From NCBI RefSeq assembly GCF_001984105.1, contig NZ_MTQM01000007.1:248001-312000 (forward strand): a stretch of 64,000 bases of DNA, in the 5' to 3' direction. The position numbers were made by a program, and so were the translations under genes. The first letter of the stretch is position 1. Each line of letters begins with the position of its first letter. The notes under the pieces were generated by a model. That model had not been told where the DNA came from. It saw only the letters and a program-made list of their open reading frames with translations, and made no database searches. This DNA is from Microbacterium sp. CSI-V (GTDB taxonomy: Bacteria; Actinomycetota; Actinomycetes; Actinomycetales; Microbacteriaceae). Below, one piece after another: positions 1 to 8,950 of this stretch.

Positions 1-11
1 GAGGTGGTCGC

Positions 12-814
<803 letters not shown>

Positions 815-818
<4 letters not shown>

Positions 819-1603
819 GCGACGTGATCGTGCACGCCCGGGGCCTCTCCCGCACGTACCTGACGCCGCGCTCCCGCGGGTTCGGCGGCCCCGAACGCAC
901 CGCGGGACTTCAGGACGTCGACCTCTCGGTCCGCACGGGCTCCGCCGTCGGGATCATCGGCGAATCGGGGTCGGGGAAGTCCACGCTCGTGCGACTGCTG
1001 CTCGGGTTGGACTCGCCGACCTCCGGCACCGTCGAGGTCGAGGGACGCGCCGTCGACGCCCGCGGCTCGGCCCGGTCGCTGCACTGGCTGCGGCGCAGCA
1101 CCGGGATCGTGTTCCAGGATCCGTACGCGTCGCTGGATCCGCGGATGAGCGTCGGGCGCATCGTCGGCGAACCGCTGTGGGCGCTCGGGATCGAGGGCGA
1201 CCGGCGCGCGCGGGTGCGTGACGTGCTCGCGCAGGTCGGCCTGGGCCCGGATGCCGCGGACCGCTTCCCGCATCAGTTCTCGGGCGGTCAGCGTCAGCGG
1301 ATCGCGCTGGCGCGCGCGATCGTGCACCGCCCCCGCATCCTCGTCGGCGACGAGCCGCTGTCGGCCCTCGACGTCACGGTGCGCGCGCAGATCCTGCGGC
1401 TCCTCGCCGACCTCCGCGCCGAGCAGCAGCTCACCCTCGTGCTCGTCTCGCACGACATCGGGGTCGTCCAGAACGTGTGCGACGAGGTCGTGGTCATGAA
1501 GGACGGGCGCGTCGTCGAGCAGGGGCCGACCGAGAAGGTGCTCCTGCAACCCCAGGCCGCGTACACGCGGCAACTGCTGGCCTCGGTGCCGACGCTCCCC
1601 TGA
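815..1603 (+). CDS. Oligopeptide-type ABC transporter ATP-binding protein (DppF/OppF-like)
   Basis: Second ATPase of the pair, expected to form a heterodimer with the product of the preceding gene. Walker A GESGSGKS is at residues 49-56, followed by the signature FSGGQ, the Walker B segment ILVGDE and the switch His in LVSHD. The chosen start is GTG at 815, inside the preceding stop (GTGA overlap) and behind GAGGGGG at 803-807. A longer in-frame ATG at 776 would extend 39 bases into the upstream gene with an unrelated basic stretch and is less likely. At 262 residues it also lacks most of the usual C-terminal extension. It is the last gene of this operon. Confidence 0.9.
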
Positions 1604-1646
1604 AACGCGTTCTCCACAAGGGATTTCCCGTGTCGGTGGCCCGCGT

Positions 1647-1652
1647 TAGCCT
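1647..1652 (+). promoter_or_regulatory. -10 box TAGCCT, leaderless start of M4 protease
   Basis: TAGCCT fits the actinobacterial TAnnnT -10 consensus and lies 6 bases before ATG 1659. No Shine-Dalgarno sequence is present, so the transcript probably begins at the start codon. Confidence 0.5.
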
Positions 1653-1658
1653 CGCCCC

Positions 1659-2717
1659 ATGACCCCCGGCATCGTTCCCCCCTTCCTTCTCGATCGGCTC
1701 GCCTCGACCGACGATCCGCGCCTCGCGCGCGCGGCCGCCGCGGCGCGCAAGACCCTCACCGTTCCGCGCCCGGCGCGCCACGTCCGCACGCGCCTGCGCC
1801 TCTCGATCGACGAAGGGGCGCTCGTGGCCGAGGCCGTCCCCGCGCCCGACCGGGTGATCTCCGACGCCGGGAACACCGAACGGCTGCCCGGCCGCCGCGT
1901 CCGGACCGAAGACGACGGCCCCACCGGCGACCGGTCCGTCGATGAGGCGTACGACGGGCTGGGAGCGACCTTCGACTTCTTCTGGGACGCCTTCTCGCGC
2001 GACGGCATCGACGGAGCGGGCGGTTCGCTGCTGGCGACCGTCCACTTCGGAGAGGACTACGACAACGCGTTCTGGAACGGCGAGCGCATGGTCTTCGGCG
2101 ACGGCGACGGCGACGTGTTCATCGGGTTCACCCGGTCGCTCAGCGTCATCGCGCACGAGTTGGGTCACGGTGTGACCGAGGCCGCCGGGGGCCTGGAGTA
2201 CCAGGGGCAGTCGGGTGCGCTGAACGAATCGCTGTCCGACGTGTTCGGGGCGTTGGCCGAACAGCACGCGCTCGGCCAGACGGCCGACGAGGCCACGTGG
2301 CTCGTGGGCGCGGGCATCTTCACGGATGCCGTCCAAGGCACGGCCCTGCGCTCGATGTCGGCGCCGGGCACCGCCTACGACGACGACGTGCTCGGCAAAG
2401 ACCCGCAACCGGGTCACATGCGCGACTACGTCGAGACCTCCGACGACAACGGCGGCGTGCACATCAACTCCGGCATCCCGAACCGCGCGTTCTTCCTCGT
2501 CGCCACGCGGCTGGGTGGGTTCGCGTGGGAGCGGGCGGGACTCGTCTGGTACCGCACCCTCACCTCGGGAACGCTGTCCCCGACGGCCGACTTCGCCGCG
2601 TTCGCCGCGGCCACGCGCGCCACCGCGGCCGCGGAGTACGGTGAGAAGTCGGAGGAGGTCGACGCCGTCCGCGCCGCGTGGGCCGGGGTGGGCGTCGCAG
2701 AGGATGCCACAGCCTGA
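1659..2717 (+). CDS. Protealysin-like M4 family zinc metalloprotease
   Basis: Zinc-dependent neutral endopeptidase of the thermolysin (M4) family. The N-terminus GIVPPFLLDRLA is the hallmark of the short protealysin-type propeptide (about 50 residues). The zinc site is H166-E-x-x-H170 with third ligand E190 in the GALNESLSD motif, and the proton-donor His268 sits in NGGVHINSG. There is no signal peptide, as in protealysin itself, so export would be non-classical or the protein may act inside the cell. The 352-residue length matches the protealysin subgroup rather than secreted thermolysins. The next gene, an emfourin-type inhibitor, overlaps its 3' end by 14 bp. The propeptide predicts synthesis as an autoprocessed zymogen. 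Confidence 0.92.
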   Translation: MTPGIVPPFLLDRLASTDDPRLARAAAAARKTLTVPRPARHVRTRLRLSIDEGALVAEAVPAPDRVISDAGNTERLPGRRVRTEDDGPTGDRSVDEAYDGLGATFDFFWDAFSRDGIDGAGGSLLATVHFGEDYDNAFWNGERMVFGDGDGDVFIGFTRSLSVIAHELGHGVTEAAGGLEYQGQSGALNESLSDVFGALAEQHALGQTADEATWLVGAGIFTDAVQGTALRSMSAPGTAYDDDVLGKDPQPGHMRDYVETSDDNGGVHINSGIPNRAFFLVATRLGGFAWERAGLVWYRTLTSGTLSPTADFAAFAAATRATAAAEYGEKSEEVDAVRAAWAGVGVAEDATA

Positions 2718-3024
2718 GACCGCGGACGACCGGTTGGTCATCGTCGTGGTGCGCTCGGGCGGCATCGCCGGTCTGACGAAGCAGTGGCGCACCGAGCCCG
2801 AGCCCGACCGCCGACCGCATTGGCGGAACCTCGTGGAGAAGTGTCCGTGGGACGCGTCGCCGTCGGCCTCGAGTGGCGCCGACCGGTTCCAGTGGCGCAT
2901 CGAGGTGCTCGAGGGAGACTCCGCCGTGCACCGCGCGCAATTGACCGATGGCCAGGTGGCGGGTCCGTGGCGCGCGCTCGTCGACGAGGTACGCCAGTCC
3001 GCCGTACCGTCGCGCCCACGCTGA
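2704..3024 (+). CDS. Emfourin-like protealysin inhibitor
   Basis: Small 106-residue protein. Its N-terminal half has the RSGG-x-AGLT core and following Trp typical of emfourin, the proteinaceous slow-binding inhibitor of protealysin found beside M4 protease genes. The chosen start is ATG 2704, inside the protease gene; a TTG at 2734 is a later in-frame alternative. The 14-bp overlap with the protease suggests coupled synthesis of enzyme and inhibitor, which could protect the cytoplasm. The C-terminal half has a conserved-looking Trp-rich segment ending in a basic tail. Function is inferred from family motif and context; the sequence is short, so homology is moderately certain. Confidence 0.75.
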   Translation: MPQPETADDRLVIVVVRSGGIAGLTKQWRTEPEPDRRPHWRNLVEKCPWDASPSASSGADRFQWRIEVLEGDSAVHRAQLTDGQVAGPWRALVDEVRQSAVPSRPR

Positions 3025-3055
3025 CGGGATCGCGCCGACAGGCCCGCGCCGCGCG

Positions 3056-3667
3056 TCAGCCGAAGAGCTTCCGCTTCTTCTTCTTCGACGGGATGCTCTT
3101 CTGCAGGTACACCACGCCGAGCCAACGCCCGAACTTGAAACCGACCCGCCCCATCCGGCCGACCTCGGTGAACCCGAGCTTCTCGTGCAGCGCGATCGAC
3201 GCCTCCGCACCCTTGTCGCTGATCGCCGCGACCATCTCGCGGATCCCCTTCTCCGCGCACGCGTCGATGAGCGCCTCGAGGAGGGCGCGCCCGAGCCCCT
3301 TGCCGGAGGCCGCCTGGCCCAGATAGATCGAGTTCTCGACGGTGTACCGGTAGGCCGACTTGGACTGCCACGGCTGCACCAGCGCATAGCCGAGGATCTG
3401 CCCGCTGGGTGCCTGGGCGACGAGGAACGGCAGGTCGATCTGCTTCAGCTTCGCGAACTTCTCGCGCCACTTCGCGATGGTCCACGGCTTCTCGTCGAAC
3501 GTCACGACGGAGTTGCGAACGTAGTAGTTGTAGATCTCGCGGATGTCGGGGATGTCGCCCTCGGTCGCCGGGCGGATCTCGTACGAGAACGGCCGCTCGG
3601 GCTCGGGGGCCCGCCGCAGATGCATCGGCATCCGACGGCGGCTCTTCTCGTACTCCTCTTCCAGCAC
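3056..3667 (-). CDS. GNAT acetyltransferase, phosphinothricin acetyltransferase-like
   Basis: Acetyl-CoA-dependent N-acetyltransferase. The EIYNYYVRNSVVTFDE segment resembles the phosphinothricin/methionine sulfoximine acetyltransferase (Pat/Bar/MddA) subgroup, and the acetyl-CoA loop appears as GKGLGRALLEALI. The protein ends in a Lys-rich tail (SKKKKRKLFG). The chosen start is GTG 3667 because a -10-like TAGAGT at 3675-3680 (minus) lies 7 bases upstream, matching the leaderless pattern in this window; ATG 3631 and GTG 3676 are alternatives. The actual amine substrate is unknown. It lies downstream of ung on the same strand, about 105 bp away. Confidence 0.8.
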   Translation of the reverse strand: MLEEEYEKSRRRMPMHLRRAPEPERPFSYEIRPATEGDIPDIREIYNYYVRNSVVTFDEKPWTIAKWREKFAKLKQIDLPFLVAQAPSGQILGYALVQPWQSKSAYRYTVENSIYLGQAASGKGLGRALLEALIDACAEKGIREMVAAISDKGAEASIALHEKLGFTEVGRMGRVGFKFGRWLGVVYLQKSIPSKKKKRKLFG

Positions 3668-3674
3668 GGACGCC

Positions 3675-3680
3675 ACTCTA
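3675..3680 (-). promoter_or_regulatory. -10 box TAGAGT upstream of GNAT gene
   Basis: On the minus strand TAGAGT is followed by 7 bases and then GTG 3667. It supports this start and a separate leaderless transcript. Confidence 0.35.
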
Positions 3681-3771
3681 CGGGGACGCCGGTTTCCGGC
3701 GCGTAACCGCACCGGGGCCCCGGCCGGACGACGGCGAGACACCCGGGGCCGGGAGCGGACCCGTCGGCGGC

Positions 3772-4458
3772 TCAGTCGGGCAGACGCCAATCGACGGCGG
3801 CCGCGCCCTGCTCCTCGAGCAGCGCGTTCACGCGCGAGAACGGGCGGGAGCCGAAGAAGCCGCGACTCGCCGACAGCGGGGACGGGTGCGCGGAGGAGAC
3901 GATGGCGGTGTCGCCGAGCAGCGGGGCGAGGTTCGCGGCATCCCTCCCCCACAACACCGCGACCAGGGGCGTTCCGCGCGCGACGAGGCTGCGGATGGCG
4001 TGCTCGGTGACGCGTTCCCATCCCCAGCCGCGGTGCGAGGCGGGAGCGCCCGGGGCGACGGTGAGAACCCGGTTCAGCAGCATGACGCCCTGCTCGGCCC
4101 ACGGCGACAGGTCGCCGTGAGGAGCGGGCGGGATGCCGAGATCGTCCGTCAGCTCGCGGTAGATGTTGGACAGGCTCCGCGGCAGGGGGCGCACGTGCGG
4201 GTCGACGGCGAAGGACAACCCGATCGGGTGGCCCGGTGTCGGGTACGGGTCCTGGCCGACGATGAGCACGCGTACCACGTCGATCGGGGTGCGGAAGGCC
4301 CGCAGCACGAGGTCGCCCGCGGGGAGGTAGGGCTGACCCTCCGTCCGCAGCCGCTCACCGATCGCGGCGATGTCGCCCGCCACCGGCGCGAGCGGTTCCA
4401 CCCATGACGCATCGATGAGGCCCGCGGCGGCGAGCTCGGCGAGCGACTTCGCCGTCAC
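3772..4458 (-). CDS. ung: Uracil-DNA glycosylase
   Basis: Family 1 uracil-DNA glycosylase, which removes uracil from DNA to start base-excision repair in the cytoplasm. The water-activating loop VGQDPYP places catalytic Asp70, the GLSFAV segment forms the uracil pocket, and the minor-groove loop HPSPLS carries the catalytic His. The 228-residue length is normal. The start is GTG 4458, which overlaps the stop of the upstream phosphoribosyltransferase gene by 4 bp (GTGA), so the two are co-transcribed and coupled. A longer in-frame ATG at 4530 lies inside the upstream gene and is rejected. Confidence 0.96.
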   Translation of the reverse strand: MTAKSLAELAAAGLIDASWVEPLAPVAGDIAAIGERLRTEGQPYLPAGDLVLRAFRTPIDVVRVLIVGQDPYPTPGHPIGLSFAVDPHVRPLPRSLSNIYRELTDDLGIPPAPHGDLSPWAEQGVMLLNRVLTVAPGAPASHRGWGWERVTEHAIRSLVARGTPLVAVLWGRDAANLAPLLGDTAIVSSAHPSPLSASRGFFGSRPFSRVNALLEEQGAAAVDWRLPD

Positions 4459-4949
4459 GCCGCGTCTTCCTCGTGCACCGACCCCTGGAACGACCACGGG
4501 AAGTCGATCCAGAGCGAGGTGTCCTTCCACGAGTAGTCCGGGGCGATGATCGTCGTGGGCTTCGTGTAGATCACGGCGGAGCGCGCGTCGGCTCCGTGGC
4601 GGTCGAGCAGCTTCACCGCGAGGTCGAGCGTGCGCCCACTGTCGGCGACGTCGTCGACGAGCAGGACCCGCCGCCCCTGCAGGTAGGACAGGTCGAGCGC
4701 GGGGGGCAGCACCTCGGGGGCGTCGAGCACGGTGCCGATGCCGGTGTAGAACTCGACGTTCAACGCGCCGCAGTTCTTCACGCCCAGGCCGTAGGCGATC
4801 GCGCCTCCCGGTAGCAGCCCTCCGCGGGCGATCGCGACGACCACCTCGGGGTGGAATCCGTCGGCGACGATCGCGCGGGAGATGTCGCGCGTCGCGTCCC
4901 CGAAATCGTCCCAGGTCAGTCGCTCGCGCTCGCCGGTCGTCTCCGCCAC
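4455..4949 (-). CDS. Phosphoribosyltransferase (purine-type)
   Basis: Type I phosphoribosyltransferase of 164 residues, which would join a base to PRPP or act as a regulator. The PRPP loop reads [14 protein letters not shown] with Asp99-Asp100, and the upstream ARGGLLPG segment matches xanthine/hypoxanthine-type enzymes. The start is GTG 4949, behind a clear SD (GAGGGG) with 6-base spacing; a -10-like TAGGGT lies at 4978-4983 on the minus strand. It is the first gene of a two-gene unit with ung, an arrangement that links purine salvage to DNA repair only by position. The specific base cannot be determined. Confidence 0.88.
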   Translation of the reverse strand: MAETTGERERLTWDDFGDATRDISRAIVADGFHPEVVVAIARGGLLPGGAIAYGLGVKNCGALNVEFYTGIGTVLDAPEVLPPALDLSYLQGRRVLLVDDVADSGRTLDLAVKLLDRHGADARSAVIYTKPTTIIAPDYSWKDTSLWIDFPWSFQGSVHEEDAA

Positions 4950-4977
4950 GCGGATCCCCTCTCTTCGTGTGCCTTTC

Positions 4978-4983
4978 ACCCTA
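4978..4983 (-). promoter_or_regulatory. -10 box TAGGGT for phosphoribosyltransferase-ung operon
   Basis: TAGGGT on the minus strand lies about 29 bases before GTG 4949. It would give a short leader that contains the GAGGGG ribosome-binding site. Confidence 0.35.
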
Positions 4984-5015
4984 GGGTGTCTCCCGGATGC
5001 CGCCCCACGCGGTGC

Positions 5016-5021
5016 TAGCCT
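5016..5021 (+). promoter_or_regulatory. -10 box TAGCCT, leaderless start of MFS gene
   Basis: TAGCCT is 6 bases upstream of ATG 5028, with no SD between them. Confidence 0.45.
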
Positions 5022-5027
5022 CGCGCC

Positions 5028-6527
5028 ATGTCGCGCGTCTCGGGCGCGGTCGGCCGGGTGCGCGGGTCCGCACTCGGGGTGACCGCGGGACTCATCGGGT
5101 GGTTCGTGCTGGTCGAGCTGGCCAGCGGCATCCTGCAGGGGTACTACGTGCCGTTGCTGCCCGACATCGTCGTGCACCTCGGCATCCGGGATGCCGACGT
5201 CAACTGGTTCGAGGCGGCGCAGCTGCTGCTCTCCGCGCTGGTGCTGCCCATCCTGGCCAAGCTCGGCGACGTGTTCGGGCACAAGCGCATCCTGCTCGGC
5301 TCGGCGATCGCCACGGCGGCCGCGAGCTGGTGGCTCGTGTTCGCCGACTCCTTCCCGACGTTCCTCCTCGCGTGGGCGCTCCAGGGTTTCTACGTCGTGT
5401 GGCTCCCGTTGGAGATCGCCCTCATCTTCGACCGCGGCCGCCGGCAGAGCCGTGGCGTCTCGCAGACCCGCCGCGCGGCGGGGCTGCTCGTCGTCGGCCT
5501 CCAGGTCGGCGCCATCGCGGGCGCCCTCGCCGCCGGGCGCCTGTTCGCCGCCACCGGTGGCGATCTGCGTCTGGCCCTCACGGTCCCCGCGATCGCGGTC
5601 ACCCTGGTGTGCGTCGTGATCTGGTTCGGGGTGCCGGAGTCGGAGCGGATGCCGGGGTCCCGCCGCCTCGACATCGGCGGGTTCGTCCTCCTCGCCGCCG
5701 CACTGCTGTGTCTGACGGGCGCGCTGTCGTTCGTGCGTCTCCCGGCGGGCCCGGGGCCCGCGGTCATCGTCCCGCTGCTCGTGATCGGCGCGGCTCTGCT
5801 CGTCGTGTTCGCGCGCTACGAGCTCCGCCGCCCCGACCCGGCGGTCGACATCCGCGTGCTGCGCCGGCCGGAGATGTGGCCGGTCCAGGTCACGTCGTTC
5901 CTCGTGGGCATCAGCCTGCTCGGCGCCCAGGGGCCGCTCGCGACCTACGCCGGCACCGATCCCTCGCTCGGCTACGGGCTGGGCCTGGATGCCACCGACC
6001 GTTCCAACGTCATCGGCGTGTACCTCGTCTCCCTGATCGTCGGCGCGATCCTGTTCGCCGTCACGTCGCGACGCGCGAGTCCCCGGGCGGTCCTCATCGG
6101 CGCGGCCGCTCTCGTCGGCGTCGGCTACCTGCTCCTGGTCCCCCTCCACACCGAGCTGTGGGAGGTGCTCCTGTGCCTCACGATCGCCGGCCTCGGCTCG
6201 GGCGCACTCGTCGCCGCGATGCCCGCCGCGGCCGCGGCGGCCGCTCCGCGGGGGCAGACGGGCGTGGCATCCGCGCTGACGAACACGACCAAGACCATCG
6301 GCGGCACGATGTCGTCCGCGGTGTTCGGGGTGGTCCTCGCCGGTGGCGCGGGCGCAGCGGTGGCGGCGACGGCCGCGCCGCTCGCCGGCTACATCACGGT
6401 GTGGTCGATCTGCGCGGCGGGCGGATTCGTCGCGGCGGTCCTGCTGCTGTTCGTCCCGAAGGTCGCGTTCGCCGACACCGCCGAGGCGGAGGCGGCGGCC
6501 GGCGCCGCCCGCGGCGACGTCGCCTGA
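5028..6527 (+). CDS. MFS transporter (DHA2-like)
   Basis: Integral membrane secondary transporter of 499 residues with about 12-14 hydrophobic helices. The inter-helix 2-3 loop has the MFS motif A variant KLGDVFGHKRILL near residues 79-91. Long Ala/Leu/Val helices fill the rest, and the C-terminus is acidic and alanine-rich. Length and helix number suggest the 14-helix drug:H+ antiporter group (DHA2), but the substrate is unknown. The start is ATG 5028, supported by the adjacent -10 box. It converges on the SDR gene, with 9 bases between the stops and no obvious hairpin. Confidence 0.88.
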   Translation: MSRVSGAVGRVRGSALGVTAGLIGWFVLVELASGILQGYYVPLLPDIVVHLGIRDADVNWFEAAQLLLSALVLPILAKLGDVFGHKRILLGSAIATAAASWWLVFADSFPTFLLAWALQGFYVVWLPLEIALIFDRGRRQSRGVSQTRRAAGLLVVGLQVGAIAGALAAGRLFAATGGDLRLALTVPAIAVTLVCVVIWFGVPESERMPGSRRLDIGGFVLLAAALLCLTGALSFVRLPAGPGPAVIVPLLVIGAALLVVFARYELRRPDPAVDIRVLRRPEMWPVQVTSFLVGISLLGAQGPLATYAGTDPSLGYGLGLDATDRSNVIGVYLVSLIVGAILFAVTSRRASPRAVLIGAAALVGVGYLLLVPLHTELWEVLLCLTIAGLGSGALVAAMPAAAAAAAPRGQTGVASALTNTTKTIGGTMSSAVFGVVLAGGAGAAVAATAAPLAGYITVWSICAAGGFVAAVLLLFVPKVAFADTAEAEAAAGAARGDVA

Positions 6528-6536
6528 GCCGCCCGC

Positions 6537-7319
6537 TCAGTCCCGCGCGTCGCGGACGCGCAACGGTCCGCGCGCGAGAAGGTGCTGCGCGGACTGGGCC
6601 ACGGGACGCACCGTCACCAGGTCGAGGTTGACGTGGCCGGGCGCGTCGACGGCGTACGCGATGACGTCCGCGACGTCCTCCGCCAGGAGCGGGGCCTCGA
6701 CGCCCTCGTACAGCTTGTCGACGCCGGACTGGTCTCCGCCCAGACGGTTCAGGGTGAACTCCTCGGTGCGGACCATGCCCGGCGCGATCTCGATGACCCG
6801 CAGAGGCTCGCCGTTCAGCTCCTGACGGAGGGCGGCCACGAGCATCGACTCGCCCGCCTTGGCGGCGTTGTAGCCGGCGCCTCCGGGGTACGCCGTCTGC
6901 GCCGCCGTCGACGTGACGAACAGGAGGTCGGCGTGTCCGACGCGTTCGGCCGCCCGCCGCAGAAGCGGGAGGAGGGATGCCACGAGCCGCTGAGACGACA
7001 GGACGTTCGCCTCGAACATCCACCGCCACTGCTCCGGGTCGCCGTCCTCGACGCGATCGGTACCGCGCGCACCCCCGGCGACGTGCACGAGCGCATCGAC
7101 ACCGCCGGTCTCTTCCAGCCACGCGGCGAGGGTCGCCACCGCGTCGCCGTCGGTGAGGTCGGCGACGTGCGCCACGACCCCGGTCTCGGCCTCGAGGGCG
7201 GTGAGGCGCTCGGCTCGGCGGGCCACGCCGACCACGTCCCATCCGCGCGCGCGCAGCTCCCGCGCCGTCGCCTCACCGATCCCCGAACTGGCCCCGGTCA
7301 CCACCGCACGTCTCGTCAT
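6537..7319 (-). CDS. SDR family oxidoreductase (classical)
   Basis: Short-chain dehydrogenase/reductase of 260 residues. It has the cofactor motif TGASSGIG at residues 8-15, the catalytic Ser137 region and Tyr150-x-x-x-Lys154 (YNAAK). The basic ARR after strand 2 favours NADP(H). The start is ATG 7319, because TAGCGT at 7327-7332 (minus) sits 7 bases upstream; GTG 7328 would lie inside that box. The natural substrate is unknown. The next gene, metY, is divergent. Confidence 0.9.
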   Translation of the reverse strand: MTRRAVVTGASSGIGEATARELRARGWDVVGVARRAERLTALEAETGVVAHVADLTDGDAVATLAAWLEETGGVDALVHVAGGARGTDRVEDGDPEQWRWMFEANVLSSQRLVASLLPLLRRAAERVGHADLLFVTSTAAQTAYPGGAGYNAAKAGESMLVAALRQELNGEPLRVIEIAPGMVRTEEFTLNRLGGDQSGVDKLYEGVEAPLLAEDVADVIAYAVDAPGHVNLDLVTVRPVAQSAQHLLARGPLRVRDARD

Positions 7320-7326
7320 GGCATCC

Positions 7327-7332
7327 ACGCTA
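7327..7332 (-). promoter_or_regulatory. -10 box TAGCGT, leaderless start of SDR
   Basis: On the minus strand TAGCGT lies 7 bases before ATG 7319. Confidence 0.4.
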
Positions 7333-7385
7333 CCGGCGGGCGGCGACGGCGGCCGCGGTCGACGTTACGGCGCGTGTCCCCCCTG

Positions 7386-7414
7386 TTGTCGGTGCGACCG
7401 GGCATCCGTACGCT
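7386..7414 (+). promoter_or_regulatory. Sigma-A-type promoter for metY
   Basis: TTGTCG (7386-7391), a 17-base spacer and TACGCT (7409-7414) give a near-consensus housekeeping promoter. Transcription would begin about 45 bases before the metY start codon. I see no SAM-riboswitch-like fold in the short leader. Confidence 0.5.
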
Positions 7415-7465
7415 CGCTGCAGGCCGTGGCATCCGTCGCGGTCCCCGAAGATTTGAGGAGCAGCC

Positions 7466-8788
7466 GTGTCCGCACCCGAGAACTGGCGTTTCGAGACCAA
7501 GCAGATCCACACCGGGGCGCAGCCCGACCCGGTGACGAAGGCTCGCGCGACGCCGATCTACCAGACCACGTCGTACGTGTTCGACAACGCCGACCACGCC
7601 GCGAACCTGTTCGCGCTGGCCGAGTTCGGAAACATCTACACCCGCATCCAGAACCCCACGCAGGACGTCGTCGAGCAGCGCATCGCCGCGCTGGAGGGGG
7701 GCACCGGAGCCCTCCTGGTCGCGAGCGGTCAGGCGGCGGAGACGTTCGCGGTGCTCAACATCGCGCAGGCGGGCGACCACATCGTCTCGTCGAGCTCGAT
7801 CTACGGCGGCACGTACAACCTCTTGAAGTACACCCTCGCCAAGCTCGGCATCGAGACGACGTTCGTCGAGAACCAGGACGACCCCGAGGCGTGGCGCGCG
7901 GCCGTCCGCCCCAACACGAAGCTCTTCTTCGCCGAGACCATCGGCAACCCGAAGATCAACGTGCTCGACATCCGCACGGTGGCCGACGTCGCGCACGAGA
8001 GCGGTGTGCCGCTCATCGTCGACAACACCATCGCGACGCCGTACCTCATCCGTCCCTTCGAGCACGGTGCCGACATCGTCATCCACTCGGCGACGAAGTT
8101 CATCGGCGGTCACGGCACGACCATCGGCGGCGTCATCGTCGACGGCGGCACGTTCGCGTGGTCCGAGAACGTGGACAAGTTCCCCGGCCTCACCGAGCCC
8201 GACCCGTCGTACCACGGCGCGAGCTACACCACCGCGGTCGGCGACGGCCTCGCCTACATCATCAAGGCGCGCGTGCAGCTGCTGCGCGACCTGGGTGCCG
8301 CCATCTCGCCGCACAGCGCGTGGCTGCTCATCCAGGGCCTCGAGACGCTGTCGCTGCGCATCGAGCGCCACGTGCAGAACGCGCAGGAGATCGCCGAGTG
8401 GCTCGAGGCGCACGACGACGTCGCGAGCGTGAACTACTCGGGGCTCCCCACCTCGCCCTGGTACGCCGCGGCGAACAACTACGCCCCCAAGGGCGTCGGT
8501 GCGGTGCTGTCGTTCGAGCTCAAGGGCGGTGTGGAGGCCGGCCGCGAGTTCGTCAACTCGCTCGACCTGTTCAGCCACCTCGCGAACATCGGCGACGTGC
8601 GCTCGCTGGTCATCCACCCCGCCTCGACCACGCACTCCCAGCTCACCCCCGAGCAGCAGCTCACCTCGGGTGTGACGCCGGGCCTCGTGCGCCTGTCGGT
8701 GGGTCTGGAGAACATCGACGACCTCAAGGCCGACCTCGACCAGGCCCTCGCCGCCGCGCGGCGCCTGTCCGAGGCCGCTCGCGCCTGA
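7466..8788 (+). CDS. metY: O-acetylhomoserine sulfhydrylase
   Basis: PLP enzyme of the Cys/Met metabolism (gamma-family) fold. It is expected to convert O-acetylhomoserine plus sulfide to homocysteine and acetate. The Schiff-base lysine is Lys211 in HSATKFIGGHG. The N-terminal FETKQIHTGAQPD and SIYGGTYNLL segments are typical of the roughly 440-residue MetY group rather than MetB/MetC. The start is GTG 7466 behind GAGGAG. Its partner metX follows 1.4 kb downstream on the same strand, separated by two minus-strand genes, so the pathway is clustered but not an operon. The gene ends in a strong hairpin terminator. Confidence 0.95.
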   Translation: MSAPENWRFETKQIHTGAQPDPVTKARATPIYQTTSYVFDNADHAANLFALAEFGNIYTRIQNPTQDVVEQRIAALEGGTGALLVASGQAAETFAVLNIAQAGDHIVSSSSIYGGTYNLLKYTLAKLGIETTFVENQDDPEAWRAAVRPNTKLFFAETIGNPKINVLDIRTVADVAHESGVPLIVDNTIATPYLIRPFEHGADIVIHSATKFIGGHGTTIGGVIVDGGTFAWSENVDKFPGLTEPDPSYHGASYTTAVGDGLAYIIKARVQLLRDLGAAISPHSAWLLIQGLETLSLRIERHVQNAQEIAEWLEAHDDVASVNYSGLPTSPWYAAANNYAPKGVGAVLSFELKGGVEAGREFVNSLDLFSHLANIGDVRSLVIHPASTTHSQLTPEQQLTSGVTPGLVRLSVGLENIDDLKADLDQALAAARRLSEAARA

Positions 8789-8799
8789 CCCGCCCGTCC

Positions 8800-8837
8800 A
8801 CGACGCCCCGCCCCGGTCCGCCGGGTCGGGGCGTCGT
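8800..8837 (+). terminator. Rho-independent-type hairpin after metY
   Basis: A perfect 11-bp stem (8800-8810 with 8827-8837, ACGACGCCCCG) is extended inside by CCCGG/CCGGG. There is no T-run, as is common in high-GC actinobacteria. Confidence 0.7.
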
Positions 8838-8950
8838 CGGGTTCGCTCGCGGGGTACGCACGGGAGGAGATCCGGCGACCGGAGGATGCCGCGCGGCCCA
8901 GGCATCCTCCCCTCCGCGTTTCTCCTCCGCTCGCCACCGGTCTCGCGCGG

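Noticed and set aside
7329..7465. Possible SAM riboswitch upstream of metY
   Set aside because: A good promoter leaves only about 45 bases of leader, too short for a SAM-I or SAM-IV aptamer, and no matching fold is visible.
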